Made by a program: the position numbers and the translations under genes. The notes beneath the pieces were generated by a model. It saw only the letters and a program-made list of their open reading frames with translations, had not been told where the DNA came from and ran no database searches. A DNA stretch of 64,000 nucleotides from Polynucleobacter sp. MWH-UH23A. GTDB taxonomy: Bacteria; Pseudomonadota; Gammaproteobacteria; Burkholderiales; Burkholderiaceae. Shown one piece after another: positions 44,332 to 52,399 of this stretch. The stretch is from positions 1,798,001 through 1,862,000 of the forward strand of contig NZ_CP099572.1 in NCBI RefSeq assembly GCF_040409805.1, read 5' to 3'. Numbering within the stretch: position 1 is the stretch's first letter; each line of letters begins with the position of its first letter.

Positions 44332-44364
44332 AAAAAGGGTGCTAAAAAATATTAGCACCCTTTT
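44332..44364 (-). terminator. Rho-independent terminator after sucD
   Basis: A 13-bp perfect stem (AAAAGGGTGCTAA / TTAGCACCCTTTT) with a 6-base AT loop, 12 bases beyond the sucD stop and oriented with a T run on the minus strand. Confidence 0.9.
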
Positions 44365-44375
44365 CTTAAGGCTAA

Positions 44376-45269
44376 TTACAACATAGCTTTCAATAAAGCA
44401 GCCATCTCGGATGGGTTCTTCGTTACCTTGAAGCCACACTCTTCCATCACTGCAAGTTTGGCATCAGCAGTATCGGCACCACCAGAAATCAATGCACCCG
44501 CGTGACCCATACGTTTACCTGGAGGAGCAGTAACACCAGCGATGAAGCCGACTACAGGCTTCTTCATATTTTCTTTGCACCAGCGAGCTGCTTCAGCCTC
44601 ATCTGGGCCACCGATTTCACCGATCATGATGACAGCATCCGTTTCTGGATCCTCGTTAAACATACGCATCACATCGATATGCTTTAAACCATTGATCGGG
44701 TCGCCACCAATACCAACCGCTGTAGATTGACCCAAGCCAATTGCAGTTAATTGACCAACAGCTTCGTATGTCAAAGTACCAGAACGGCTTACAACACCAA
44801 TGCGGCCTTTTTTGTGAATATGGCCAGGCATGATGCCGATTTTGATTTCATCGGGAGTAATAATTCCTGGGCAATTTGGACCCAGCAACAATGTTTTCTT
44901 CCCGCCTGCTGCTTCTTTAGCCTTCATCTTGTTACGCACTTCAAGCATGTCACGCACTGGAATGCCTTCTGTAATACAGATAACAAAATCAAGATCAGCA
45001 TCAACGGCTTCCCAAATCGCAGCAGCCGCGCCAGGAGGCGGAACATAAATCACTGAGGTGGTTGCACCCGTTTGCTTTGCCGCCTCTTTTACAGTTGCAT
45101 AAATGGGAATATCAAAAATAGATTCGCCAGCTTTTTTTGGATTTACACCAGCAACAAAACAGTTTTTGCCGTTTGCGTATTCCTGACATTTTTCAGTATG
45201 AAACTGACCGGTCTTACCAGTAATACCTTGTGTAATGACTTTGGTGTTTTTATTAATCAAAATAGACAT
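44376..45269 (-). CDS. sucD: Succinyl-CoA synthetase alpha subunit
   Basis: TCA-cycle enzyme that binds CoA and carries the phospho-histidine. The 297-residue protein has [44 protein letters not shown] and the catalytic His in [14 protein letters not shown]. It is 15 bases downstream of sucC, with which it forms the heterodimeric or tetrameric enzyme. A strong terminator follows. Confidence 0.98.
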   Translation of the reverse strand: MSILINKNTKVITQGITGKTGQFHTEKCQEYANGKNCFVAGVNPKKAGESIFDIPIYATVKEAAKQTGATTSVIYVPPPGAAAAIWEAVDADLDFVICITEGIPVRDMLEVRNKMKAKEAAGGKKTLLLGPNCPGIITPDEIKIGIMPGHIHKKGRIGVVSRSGTLTYEAVGQLTAIGLGQSTAVGIGGDPINGLKHIDVMRMFNEDPETDAVIMIGEIGGPDEAEAARWCKENMKKPVVGFIAGVTAPPGKRMGHAGALISGGADTADAKLAVMEECGFKVTKNPSEMAALLKAML

Positions 45270-45284
45270 GTTGAAATTCCTGGA

Positions 45285-46454
45285 TTATTTGTTTTTAGCA
45301 ACAGCAGCAACCACCTTAGTAGCAGCTTCAGCCATTGAGTCGGCGCTAATAATTGGCAAACCTGAGTCAGCAAGAATCTTCTTACCGAGCTCTTCATTTG
45401 TACCTTTCATGCGCACCACCAAAGGTACTGTGAGGTTTACTGCTTTACATGCTGTAACAACACCGTCAGCAATCACATCACAACGCATAATTCCGCCAAA
45501 GATGTTGACCAAAATTGCTTCAACACTCTTGTTTTTCAACATGATCTTGAATGCTTCGGTTACTTTTTCTGCAGTAGCACCGCCACCAACGTCCAAGAAG
45601 TTTGCTGGCTCACCACCAAATAACTTAATGGTGTCCATTGTTGCCATCGCCAAACCTGCTCCATTCACCAAGCAACCAATATTGCCATCTAAAGAGATGT
45701 AAGCAAGATCAAATTTAGAAGCTTCAATTTCTGCAGCATCCTCTTCATCAATATCGCGATAGGCCACGATTTCTGGATGACGGAACAATGCATTTGGGTC
45801 AAAGTTGAACTTAGCATCCAAAGCCTTGATCTTGCCATTACCCTCAAGGATCAATGGGTTGATTTCTACTAGAGATGCGTCTGTATCCCAATAGGTTTTG
45901 TATAAGTTCTTGAAGACGTCGCGGGCCATTGGAATGGAGGCTTCAGGAACACCAATGCCTTTTGCCACAATGTCGCAATCTGCATCAGTCAATCCGACCA
46001 ATGGATCGACAAATACTTTAATAATTTTTTCTGGATGTGACTCTGCTACTTCCTCAATATCCATACCACCTTCGCTAGAAGCCATGATCACATTCTTTTG
46101 TGTCGCACGGTCAGTAACGATACTGAAGTAGTACTCTTTTTTAATATCTGCACCATCTTCGATTAAGAGGCGATTTACTTTTTGACCTTCAGGGCCAGTT
46201 TGGTGTGTCTTGAGTTGCATGCCCAAGATTTCAGAAGCATATTTCTTCACTTCATCCATACTTTTAGCCAACTTCACACCACCACCCTTACCGCGTCCAC
46301 CAGCATGAATCTGAGCTTTCACAACCCATACTGGGCCGCCTAGTTTTTCTGCGGCTTTTACTGCCTCATCAACACTAAATGCAGGAATGCCGTTTGGAAC
46401 AGGCACATTAAATTGGCGCAGAAGTTCTTTGCCTTGGTACTCATGAATTTTCAT
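45285..46454 (-). CDS. sucC: Succinyl-CoA synthetase beta subunit (ADP-forming)
   Basis: The nucleotide-binding ATP-grasp subunit, 389 residues. It shows [60 protein letters not shown] and [15 protein letters not shown]. It precedes sucD in a two-gene operon; other TCA genes are not adjacent. Confidence 0.98.
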   Translation of the reverse strand: MKIHEYQGKELLRQFNVPVPNGIPAFSVDEAVKAAEKLGGPVWVVKAQIHAGGRGKGGGVKLAKSMDEVKKYASEILGMQLKTHQTGPEGQKVNRLLIEDGADIKKEYYFSIVTDRATQKNVIMASSEGGMDIEEVAESHPEKIIKVFVDPLVGLTDADCDIVAKGIGVPEASIPMARDVFKNLYKTYWDTDASLVEINPLILEGNGKIKALDAKFNFDPNALFRHPEIVAYRDIDEEDAAEIEASKFDLAYISLDGNIGCLVNGAGLAMATMDTIKLFGGEPANFLDVGGGATAEKVTEAFKIMLKNKSVEAILVNIFGGIMRCDVIADGVVTACKAVNLTVPLVVRMKGTNEELGKKILADSGLPIISADSMAEAATKVVAAVAKNK

Positions 46455-46641
46455 AATGACTCCGAAACGGTATCTTTTTTAGCAAGCGATGTGGATTTAA
46501 AAACAATGTCGCCAAAATCCCATACTTACTCTGGAAATAGCTAAATTAGCCAATTTTTGAATAAATGCGAACGGCTTGACCGACTTCCTAAGTCTATCAT
46601 GTTGCAATGCCGCAAATAGGGTTTTCTGATCCGTAATTGCC
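46455..46641. other. Gap between sucC and recX without recognisable genes
   Basis: A 187-base stretch between the sucC start and the recX stop, both on the minus strand. It should carry the sucCD promoter, but no convincing -35/-10 pair, RNA gene or terminator was identified. A 61-codon open frame here shows no family resemblance. Confidence 0.4.
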
Positions 46642-47154
46642 CTAATCGGGGGTCTGGCCACCAATAATCCTTGCCACCACATCTAGACCAAATCCCTTGC
46701 TGGCCAAGAAGCGATATTGCCTTGCACGCTCCTTCTGGTCTTGCGCTTTTACCCCATATTTTTTGGACCAAAGTCCGTAAGCACGCTCAAACTCCGTTTC
46801 CCTCAAATCGGCCAAGAGTTGGGCTGACTGCTGGGCATCTACACCTGCTCTTTGCAGGTCTTCCTGAATTTTCCGGGTACCGTATCGCTCACTACGGCGT
46901 CGAACCAACGCTTCTGCAAAACGCTCGTCAGATAACCAACCTCGAGCTTCAAAATCATCTAGAACCGCATCAATGTTCGAGGCGCTAGCTTGTGGATTGA
47001 GCTCAAACTCAGTCAATTTCGCCCAGCGTGCCTCTGACTCAGCTAGCTTTGCCGCCAAACTTTTGCGACTGTATTCTCGTAAAGATAAAAGACGCAAAGC
47101 CCGAGCTTTGAGACTCGGGCTTTGTTTGGGCTTTTTACTACTGACTTCTGTCAT
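46642..47154 (-). CDS. recX: RecA regulatory protein RecX
   Basis: Modulates RecA filament growth. The 170-residue protein shows the helical RecX pattern: ARALRLLSLREYSRKSLAAK, the central GWLSDERFAEALVRRRSERYGTR-type core (residues ~73-95) and the C-terminal RYRFLASKGFGLDVVARII-like end (RQYRFLASKGF). It follows recA after 17 bases. An 11-bp GC-rich inverted repeat at 47095-47124 lies within its first 20 codons and may limit its expression relative to recA. Confidence 0.9.
   Translation of the reverse strand: MTEVSSKKPKQSPSLKARALRLLSLREYSRKSLAAKLAESEARWAKLTEFELNPQASASNIDAVLDDFEARGWLSDERFAEALVRRRSERYGTRKIQEDLQRAGVDAQQSAQLLADLRETEFERAYGLWSKKYGVKAQDQKERARQYRFLASKGFGLDVVARIIGGQTPD
47095..47124 (-). 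terminator. Terminator-like hairpin inside the start of recX
   Basis: A perfect 11-bp inverted repeat (CAAAGCCCGAG / CTCGGGCTTTG) with an 8-base loop falls in recX codons ~11-20. In the recX direction it is followed by CGTCTTTTATCTTT, a moderate U-rich tract. It looks like an attenuating terminator that would reduce recX transcription after recA. Function is inferred. Confidence 0.55.
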
Positions 47155-47171
47155 GTAATAACTCTACTGCG

Positions 47172-48263
47172 TTATTCGACTTCTTCTTCCTCGCTTAAGA
47201 CATCTGTCACTACAGCAGATCCAGTTTTAACGCCTAGTTTCTCGCGGATTTTTGCTTCGATGTCTTTAGCGATTTCTGGATTCTCTTTCAAGAACTCGCG
47301 CACATTGTCTTTCCCTTGACCAATCCGATCACCGTTGTAGCTATACCAAGATCCCGATTTTTCAACGATATCGGCTTCGACGCCCATATCAATAATTTCA
47401 CCTTCTCTTGAAATGCCAGCACCATACATAATGTCAAAAATGGCCTCACGGAAAGGCGGGGAAACCTTATTCTTCACGACTTTCACACGAGTTTCATTAC
47501 CAACAACTTCATCGCCTTTCTTGATGCTGCCAATACGACGAATATCTAAACGCATGGAAGCATAGAACTTCAAGGCATTACCGCCAGTAGTCGTTTCTGG
47601 AGAACCAAACATCACACCAATCTTCATGCGAATCTGGTTAATGAAGATGACTGTTGTATTGGTACGCTTAATTGCACCAGTTAATTTGCGCAATGCTTGA
47701 CTCATTAAACGCGCTTGCAAACCTGGTAAAGAATCGCCCATGTCGCCTTCAATTTCAGCCTTCGGGACCAATGCAGCGACTGAGTCAACTACGATTAGAT
47801 CAATCGAGCCAGAACGCACTAATGCGTCTGCAATTTCCAAAGCCTGCTCACCAGTATCTGGTTGGGAAATCAATAGGTTGTTTACATCAACACCCAACTT
47901 TCCGGCGTATTGAACATCCAACGCGTGTTCAGCATCAATAAATGCACAGGTTCCACCAAGCTTTTGCATTTCTGCAATCGCATGCAAAGTTAAAGTAGTT
48001 TTACCGGATGATTCAGGTCCATAAATTTCAATTACGCGACCACGTGCAAGACCACCAACGCCGAGTGCAATATCTAAACCCAATGAACCGCTGGAGACCA
48101 CCTGAATATCTTGACTAATTTCAGCATCGCCCAATCTCATGATTGAGCCCTTGCCAAATTGCTTTTCAATTTGCGCTAAAGCTGCTGTTAACGCCTTTTG
48201 CTTGTCTCCACTCATTCCCTCAAATTCTGAGGAGGCTGACTTTCTTTTATCATCCAAGGCCAT
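47172..48263 (-). CDS. recA: Recombinase RecA
   Basis: DNA strand-exchange protein and co-protease for LexA. The 363-residue protein has [20 protein letters not shown], Walker [35 protein letters not shown] covering loop L2, the L1-side [15 protein letters not shown], and an acidic tail ending SEEEEVE. An SOS box and promoter lie upstream; recX follows. Confidence 0.99.
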   Translation of the reverse strand: MALDDKRKSASSEFEGMSGDKQKALTAALAQIEKQFGKGSIMRLGDAEISQDIQVVSSGSLGLDIALGVGGLARGRVIEIYGPESSGKTTLTLHAIAEMQKLGGTCAFIDAEHALDVQYAGKLGVDVNNLLISQPDTGEQALEIADALVRSGSIDLIVVDSVAALVPKAEIEGDMGDSLPGLQARLMSQALRKLTGAIKRTNTTVIFINQIRMKIGVMFGSPETTTGGNALKFYASMRLDIRRIGSIKKGDEVVGNETRVKVVKNKVSPPFREAIFDIMYGAGISREGEIIDMGVEADIVEKSGSWYSYNGDRIGQGKDNVREFLKENPEIAKDIEAKIREKLGVKTGSAVVTDVLSEEEEVE

Positions 48264-48334
48264 TTTTTATTCCTTTTTCGCTTTTTATTGGGCTATTTCC
48301 CAAAGTTTTATCTACTTTCTAACAACTTAAGAGT

Positions 48335-48354
48335 TACTGTATATAAAAACAGTA
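48335..48354. promoter_or_regulatory. LexA binding site (SOS box) of recA
   Basis: CTGT-N8-ACAG with the flanking TA on each side and an AT-rich centre: an exact match to the gammaproteobacterial/betaproteobacterial SOS box core. It lies 72 bases upstream of the recA start and covers the candidate -10. No lexA gene is in the window. Confidence 0.92.
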
Positions 48355-48364
48355 TCCTTTGCAA
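48336..48364 (-). promoter_or_regulatory. recA promoter
   Basis: On the minus strand, TTGCAA (48364-48359) and TACAGT (48341-48336) are spaced by 17 bases; the SOS box overlaps the spacer and the -10. This is the expected geometry for LexA repression of recA. Confidence 0.65.
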
Positions 48365-48382
48365 GCGACTTTTCTAAAGAAT

Positions 48383-48916
48383 TTACGTATTTCCAACTAA
48401 TCCATGCTCAACTGGGGTTCGATCCCAATAGAAAAAGAGTGGAATAGCGAATGCCCAGACCACTCCAACCAACATTAAGCCGATTGTTTGGCTACCAGAA
48501 CCCCAAGATCCAGCCCCCATTCTTATACCAGCCTCGTAGGACATTGGACCGCAAATACCACCCAAAAAAGCTCCCAAAATGGGTCTGCCCCGCAACCAAG
48601 AAAGTGATCCATTGATAGTGGTGGCTACCAGAATCCATAGAACCCACATCCAGACAGGAGAAAGATGGCTAGTAGGCCAAGAATCGTGGAAATTCAAATA
48701 ACCGAGCTGCACCAAGAGGCTGTCAGTAACAATGCCATAGAGCAAGGCTTTGCTTAGCAGACCTAGCGACTCCTTAGGCTCATTCAGATACCAGACATGA
48801 AAAGCAATATAGGCCGAAGTGACAAGCACCGCCCAAAAGACTTGTTGATTGGCCGCGCCCAGCACACAAGCAAACCAGCCAAGCTGAAAAAAGACAAAGT
48901 TCCAAAATTTAGCCAT
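48383..48916 (-). CDS. DUF2878-like inner-membrane protein
   Basis: A 177-residue protein with five to six hydrophobic segments: NFVFFQLGWFACVLGAAN, VFWAVLVTSAYIAFHVWYL, LLYGIVTDSLLVQLG, VWMWVLWILVATTING, and a C-terminal VGVVWAFAIPLFFYW. The pattern with a short loop and SWLRGRPILGAFLGGICGP matches the DUF2878 family as I remember it. Function unknown. It lies upstream of recA on the same strand, but the recA promoter and SOS box separate them. Confidence 0.75.
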   Translation of the reverse strand: MAKFWNFVFFQLGWFACVLGAANQQVFWAVLVTSAYIAFHVWYLNEPKESLGLLSKALLYGIVTDSLLVQLGYLNFHDSWPTSHLSPVWMWVLWILVATTINGSLSWLRGRPILGAFLGGICGPMSYEAGIRMGAGSWGSGSQTIGLMLVGVVWAFAIPLFFYWDRTPVEHGLVGNT

Positions 48917-48977
48917 ATCTTAATATCCAGCCATCTTAAGAAAAAAGCCACTGCCGCTGGGCAATGGCTTTTAGATT

Positions 48978-49054
48978 TGGTGGCGAATCAGGGATTTGAA
49001 CCCCGGACCTGCGGATTATGATTCCGTCGCTCTAACCAGCTGAGCTAATTCGCC
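48978..49054 (-). tRNA. tRNA-Met (anticodon CAT), elongator type
   Basis: A 77-base cloverleaf with encoded CCA. The acceptor stem GGCGAAT/ATTCGCC is fully paired, the D arm reads AGCTCAGCTGGTTAGAGC, the anticodon loop is ATCATAA with CAT, and the T arm contains GGTTCAAATCC. The paired first base pair argues for elongator rather than initiator tRNA. A CAT anticodon can also mark tRNA-Ile2 with lysidine, which sequence alone does not fully exclude. A degenerate second copy lies at 51272-51345. Confidence 0.93.
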
Positions 49055-49063
49055 GAAGGAGTG

Positions 49064-49072
49064 ATTGTAGCA
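49064..49072 (-). promoter_or_regulatory. Extended -10 promoter of tRNA-Met
   Basis: On the minus strand TGCTACAAT is an extended -10 element ten bases before the mature tRNA 5' end. No good -35 was found, as is common with extended -10 promoters. Confidence 0.5.
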
Positions 49073-49174
49073 AATTTCACTCCATATCGCTATGTGAAAT
49101 AACTTAGATTCTGTCGTCTTTGAAAACGGTCATTTTCACGATTTAGGAACGGTATACACCTTGTGTACAGAATT

Positions 49175-49189
49175 TGTCGTTTAAAACGA
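49175..49189. repeat. 15-bp palindrome GTCGTTT-A-AAACGAC, copy 1
   Basis: A perfect inverted repeat with 7-bp arms, between the tRNA-Met gene and the 3' end of the FMN glutamate-synthase-like gene. An identical sequence in reverse complement lies at 51115-51129, beyond the 5' end of that gene, so the two copies bracket it. Confidence 0.75.
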
Positions 49190-49212
49190 CAGTAAAACGC
49201 ACATTAAAAAAT

Positions 49213-50811
49213 TTAATCTGCTGAAGCCAATCCAAATTTATTCGTTAAGGCCCTCTTCCAGTACAACTCATACTCCTGAGGCAAATGAGATTGACCATCA
49301 ACCCTTTGCAATAAGGCGCCTGCACTTACAGTTGGCAATTTAGAGGAAAACGGTATTGCACTACCTGAAGCGTCTCTGCACATCAGGTAATCAGCTGTTA
49401 TTTCCTTGGGATGCATGAGCCCAGCCGCACCAATCAACTCAGAAAGAGATGTAATCGTATTCTTATGAAAGGCGTGAACACGCTCTGCCTTATCAGGTAC
49501 AACCAAAGCTTTTTGACGAAGCGGATCTTGTGTTGCAACCCCTGTTGGACATTTGTCGGTATGACAAGATCTTGATTGAATACATCCCAAGGCAAACATA
49601 AACCCTCTGGCTGAATTACACCAATCCGCACCTAAAGCAAGCGCTCTAATAATGTCATAAGCAGAAATAATCTTTCCAGAAGCGCCTATAGCTATTTCTT
49701 TTCGCTTACCGATACCAACCAAAGTGTTATGAACTAAGCGTAAGCCTTCGCGCAATGGCATGCCCACATGATCGGTAAACTCCACTGGTGCTGCGCCAGT
49801 TCCACCTTCGCTACCATCGACGACAATAAAGTCAGGGCTAATACCCGTCTCCAGCATCGCCTTTGCAATTCCAAAGAACTCCCAAGGCTGACCAATACAC
49901 AATTTGAAGCCAATAGGCTTGCCACCGCTTAATTTTCGTAAACGTGCGATAAATTGCATCAACTCTATAGGCGAAGAAAATGCCGAATGCTTAGCCGGAG
50001 AAACGCAATCTTGACCAATAGGCACTCCACGTGTTAAGGCAATTTCAGCAGTTACCTTAGGTCCGGGCAAGACGCCGCCATGACCTGGCTTGGCACCTTG
50101 AGAGAGCTTGATCTCGACCATCTTAATTTGCGGATCTACAACTTGCGCTGCAAATTTTTCCTCGGAGAAAGTTCCATCATCATTTCGACAGCCAAAATAA
50201 CCTGAACCAATTTCCCAAATAATATCTCCACCAAATTCTCGGTGATATGGAGATATCGACCCTTCGCCAGTATCGTGCGCAAAACCACCCAACTTTGCAC
50301 CCTTATTTAAAGCTCTGATTGCATTTGAGGAGAGTGCGCCAAAACTCATTGCTGAGATATTGAATATGGAAAGTGAATAGGGCTGCAAACAACTTGGTCC
50401 GCCCACTTGGATCCTAAATGTCACAGGGTCGGGATGTAGTGGGGCATTAGAGTGCCCCAACCACTCTCCATCTTGCCCATACATTAATTTGGTTGAGCCA
50501 AACCCTCTTTTGTCATTTACCTTCTTAGAACGACTGTAGACCATCGCTCTTTGATTTCTTGAAAAGGGAATTTTTTCTTCATCATCCTCGAGGAAATATT
50601 GACGAATTTCTGGGCGAATATATTCAAGTAAAAAACGCAGATGGCCAATCAATGGGTAATTGCGCAAAATAGAATGGCGATTTTGAATAACATCTGTAAG
50701 ACCCACTAAAAATAGCGCGCCAAAAAGAATCGCCAGTGGAATACTGTAAAAAAAGAAGAAGGTCGCCAATACCAATGTGGAGAGCCATGCGAAATATCTT
50801 GAGTAATTCAT
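49213..50811 (-). CDS. FMN-binding glutamate-synthase-like membrane-anchored oxidoreductase
   Basis: A 532-residue protein. Two hydrophobic segments lie at residues ~7-25 and ~27-40, then a glutamate-synthase central-type TIM barrel: NISAMSFGALSSNAIRALN, AKPGHGGVLPG, VDGSEGGTGAAP, AIGASGKIISAYDIIRALAL and the iron-sulfur region ALGCIQSRSCHTDKCPTG with its cysteine cluster. It has no glutaminase domain and no GltD partner nearby, so it is not a standard GOGAT subunit; the physiological reaction is unknown. It is flanked by tRNA-Met on one side and a decayed tRNA-Met copy on the other. Confidence 0.85.
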   Translation of the reverse strand: MNYSRYFAWLSTLVLATFFFFYSIPLAILFGALFLVGLTDVIQNRHSILRNYPLIGHLRFLLEYIRPEIRQYFLEDDEEKIPFSRNQRAMVYSRSKKVNDKRGFGSTKLMYGQDGEWLGHSNAPLHPDPVTFRIQVGGPSCLQPYSLSIFNISAMSFGALSSNAIRALNKGAKLGGFAHDTGEGSISPYHREFGGDIIWEIGSGYFGCRNDDGTFSEEKFAAQVVDPQIKMVEIKLSQGAKPGHGGVLPGPKVTAEIALTRGVPIGQDCVSPAKHSAFSSPIELMQFIARLRKLSGGKPIGFKLCIGQPWEFFGIAKAMLETGISPDFIVVDGSEGGTGAAPVEFTDHVGMPLREGLRLVHNTLVGIGKRKEIAIGASGKIISAYDIIRALALGADWCNSARGFMFALGCIQSRSCHTDKCPTGVATQDPLRQKALVVPDKAERVHAFHKNTITSLSELIGAAGLMHPKEITADYLMCRDASGSAIPFSSKLPTVSAGALLQRVDGQSHLPQEYELYWKRALTNKFGLASAD

Positions 50812-51114
50812 TTGTCTACTCCCTTTGGTAGGGTTTTATGATGACACCAAAATAGTATCACTCATCTAAACATTATTTATTGGTCTCGTTGATCGACTCA
50901 AAAACAAGATTATTCATAGGACAATATCTTGAAACCACACTAAATACTCTCGATCGAGCATGTCGTTGGAAAATACCAGGTGATTGCTTAAAAATTCAGT
51001 AATGACCAAACTGAGATTGAAGCTATTGATAAGTTAGACCATCATGAGGCATTTGTGAAGTTTCGTAATTTGATAATTGGGCAACAAAAGCCCAAAAGCA
51101 ATTACTAGATTTTT

Positions 51115-51129
51115 GTCGTTTTAAACGAC
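51115..51129. repeat. 15-bp palindrome GTCGTTT-T-AAACGAC, copy 2
   Basis: The reverse complement of copy 1 at 49175-49189. Here the symmetry extends to 9-bp arms (TTGTCGTTT / AAACGACAA). The 18-base core is shared with copy 1. Confidence 0.75.
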
Positions 51130-51271
51130 AACTTCCGCCACTACCCTCGGCTCCAAGTCGTCTGGTTACAGGGTTTCTTCCAAGAAAGCCCTATTTATCG
51201 TACTTTGCGGGCGGCATGTCATATGGGGTGTAACACGGCGAAGACCAAGATTTTTTAACTTATTGATTTTA

Positions 51272-51345
51272 TTTGGGAAAGGGTTGGCAACCTAAGGACC
51301 TTGCAAGTTATGATTCCGTCGCTCTAACCGGCCGAACTAATCCAC
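51272..51345 (-). pseudogene. Decayed tRNA-Met copy
   Basis: Aligns along its whole length with the tRNA-Met gene at 48978-49054, in the same orientation. Bases 51308-51329 match 49016-49037 exactly over 22 positions, including the anticodon CAT and part of the D arm. The acceptor stem and T arm are degraded, several stem pairs are lost and no CCA remains, so it is unlikely to be functional. Confidence 0.8.
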
Positions 51346-51388
51346 CCCATTCTGTAAAGGCTAAGACCATAAACCGTAATATAGGCAC

Positions 51389-51709
51389 ATGAAAACGTCC
51401 CTCTCAAAATTACTCTTATTGTTTATTTTGATCGCTTTTGTACCCTTAAGGGCATTTGCCGCTCAAATCTTCATCACCAACTACCCATCGGAGGCCAATG
51501 CAAAAGTCTTCGTCACGAAATACCCTTAGGAAGCCAATTGCGTTGTTTATGAGACCCAATACTCCAGTGATAACGAACCTGGCGTGTGGTTTTATACAAA
51601 ATATAAAAGTGATGCACGTGCTGTGATCTATTACACGCAATACAAATCCGATGCTGACCTCATTGTCTATTACACAAAATACAAGAGTGATGCGCGTTGT
51701 CGTTATTAA
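51389..51709 (+). pseudogene. Secreted short-repeat protein (DUF6150/septoil-knot-like) interrupted by an amber codon
   Basis: A 106-codon frame from the ATG at 51389 to TAA at 51707-51709. It has a clear signal peptide (KLLLLFILIAFVPLRAFA, cleavage after AFA) and then about six repeats of ~13 residues of the form VYYTKYKSDA, such as IFITNYPSEAN, FYTKYKSDAR and IYYTQYKSDAD. The repeat style matches the DUF6150/7(1) septoil-knot family as I remember it. Codon 47 is TAG (51527-51529). The equivalent codon of the previous repeat is TCG (Ser) in the same context (YPSEAN vs YP*EAN), so one base change explains the stop. The rest of the frame is intact, so this is a recent pseudogene, a readthrough case or a sequencing error. 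Confidence 0.8.
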
Positions 51710-51732
51710 TGCAAATTACTAATCTTTAGCTA

Positions 51733-52344
51733 ATGCGATTGCTCTCTATTTCCTCTGGCAAGGTGACGCCTTTATTTGGTAATCACCACCCAGATTACAA
51801 GTCTGTTCCCTCAGCAATTCGTAAGGTTAGTATCAGCAACCTACAAAACCCAATGGCTGTTCAGATCAATAATCTTGGTGTTAAAGGTGATGAACAAGCA
51901 GATCTGAATGTGCATGGCGGCCTTGAAAAGGCAGTTTACGTTTACCCAGCAGAACATTACGCATTTTGGAATGAATTACTAACTCGAGAAACCAAAAAAC
52001 CGATTACTCTTCAACATGGTGCTCTTGGTGAAAACTTTACGATTGAGGGTCTACTCGAAACTGAAGTATTTGTCGGTGACAAACTGGAGATCGGTGAATT
52101 ACAGTTCGCTGTCACTAAATTGCGTGAACCATGCTTTAAGTTCAATGCAGCGCTTGGCTATAAGGGTGCCGCTAAGGCTATGGTTCAATCTGGTTATAGT
52201 GGCTGGTATTTGCGGGTACTCAAAACTGGAATAGTGTCTGCAGGGGCAAAAATTCAGCTTATCCCAGGCCCAAGACACACTTCGATTGCCCAACAAAACC
52301 AAAATCTTCTCGCTAAGCGCAATCAAAAAGATCTTTGGGATTGA
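51733..52344 (+). CDS. MOSC-domain protein (YiiM-like)
   Basis: A 203-residue soluble protein with a MOSC beta-barrel: LGVKGDEQADLNVHGGLEKA, VYVYPAEHYAFW, LGENFTIEGL and the conserved Cys in KLREPCFKF, thought to carry sulfur or bind molybdenum cofactor. YiiM-type proteins reduce N-hydroxylated compounds in E. coli. It starts 23 bases after the repeat-protein pseudogene and has no obvious ribosome-binding site. A strong terminator follows. Confidence 0.87.
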   Translation: MRLLSISSGKVTPLFGNHHPDYKSVPSAIRKVSISNLQNPMAVQINNLGVKGDEQADLNVHGGLEKAVYVYPAEHYAFWNELLTRETKKPITLQHGALGENFTIEGLLETEVFVGDKLEIGELQFAVTKLREPCFKFNAALGYKGAAKAMVQSGYSGWYLRVLKTGIVSAGAKIQLIPGPRHTSIAQQNQNLLAKRNQKDLWD

Positions 52345-52350
52345 AATAAA

Positions 52351-52376
52351 AAACCCGATCATTTCTGATCGGGTTT
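52351..52376. terminator. Bidirectional terminator between MOSC gene and MFS gene
   Basis: An 11-bp perfect stem (AAACCCGATCA / TGATCGGGTTT) with a TTTC loop, preceded by an A run, between convergent genes ending at 52344 and 52400. Confidence 0.9.
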
Positions 52377-52399
52377 AACTTACTGCAGACTAAATATAT

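Larger units (their letters stand above)
50812..51388. other. 577-base non-coding, apparently decayed region
   Basis: No intact gene is visible. Short open stretches on the plus strand look like gene debris: about 47 codons ending near 51001 (containing RLFIGQYLETTLNTLDRACR) and about 36 codons in another frame ending near 51109 (containing EIEAIDKLDHHEAFVKFRNL). Neither family was recognised. The region also holds palindrome copy 2 (51115-51129) and the tRNA-Met remnant (51272-51345), and should contain the promoter of the FMN oxidoreductase gene. Confidence 0.55.

Noticed and set aside
46497-46771. Small minus-strand frames in the sucC-recX gap
   Set aside because: Low-complexity composition, no ribosome-binding site, and partial overlap with recX; no support as genes.
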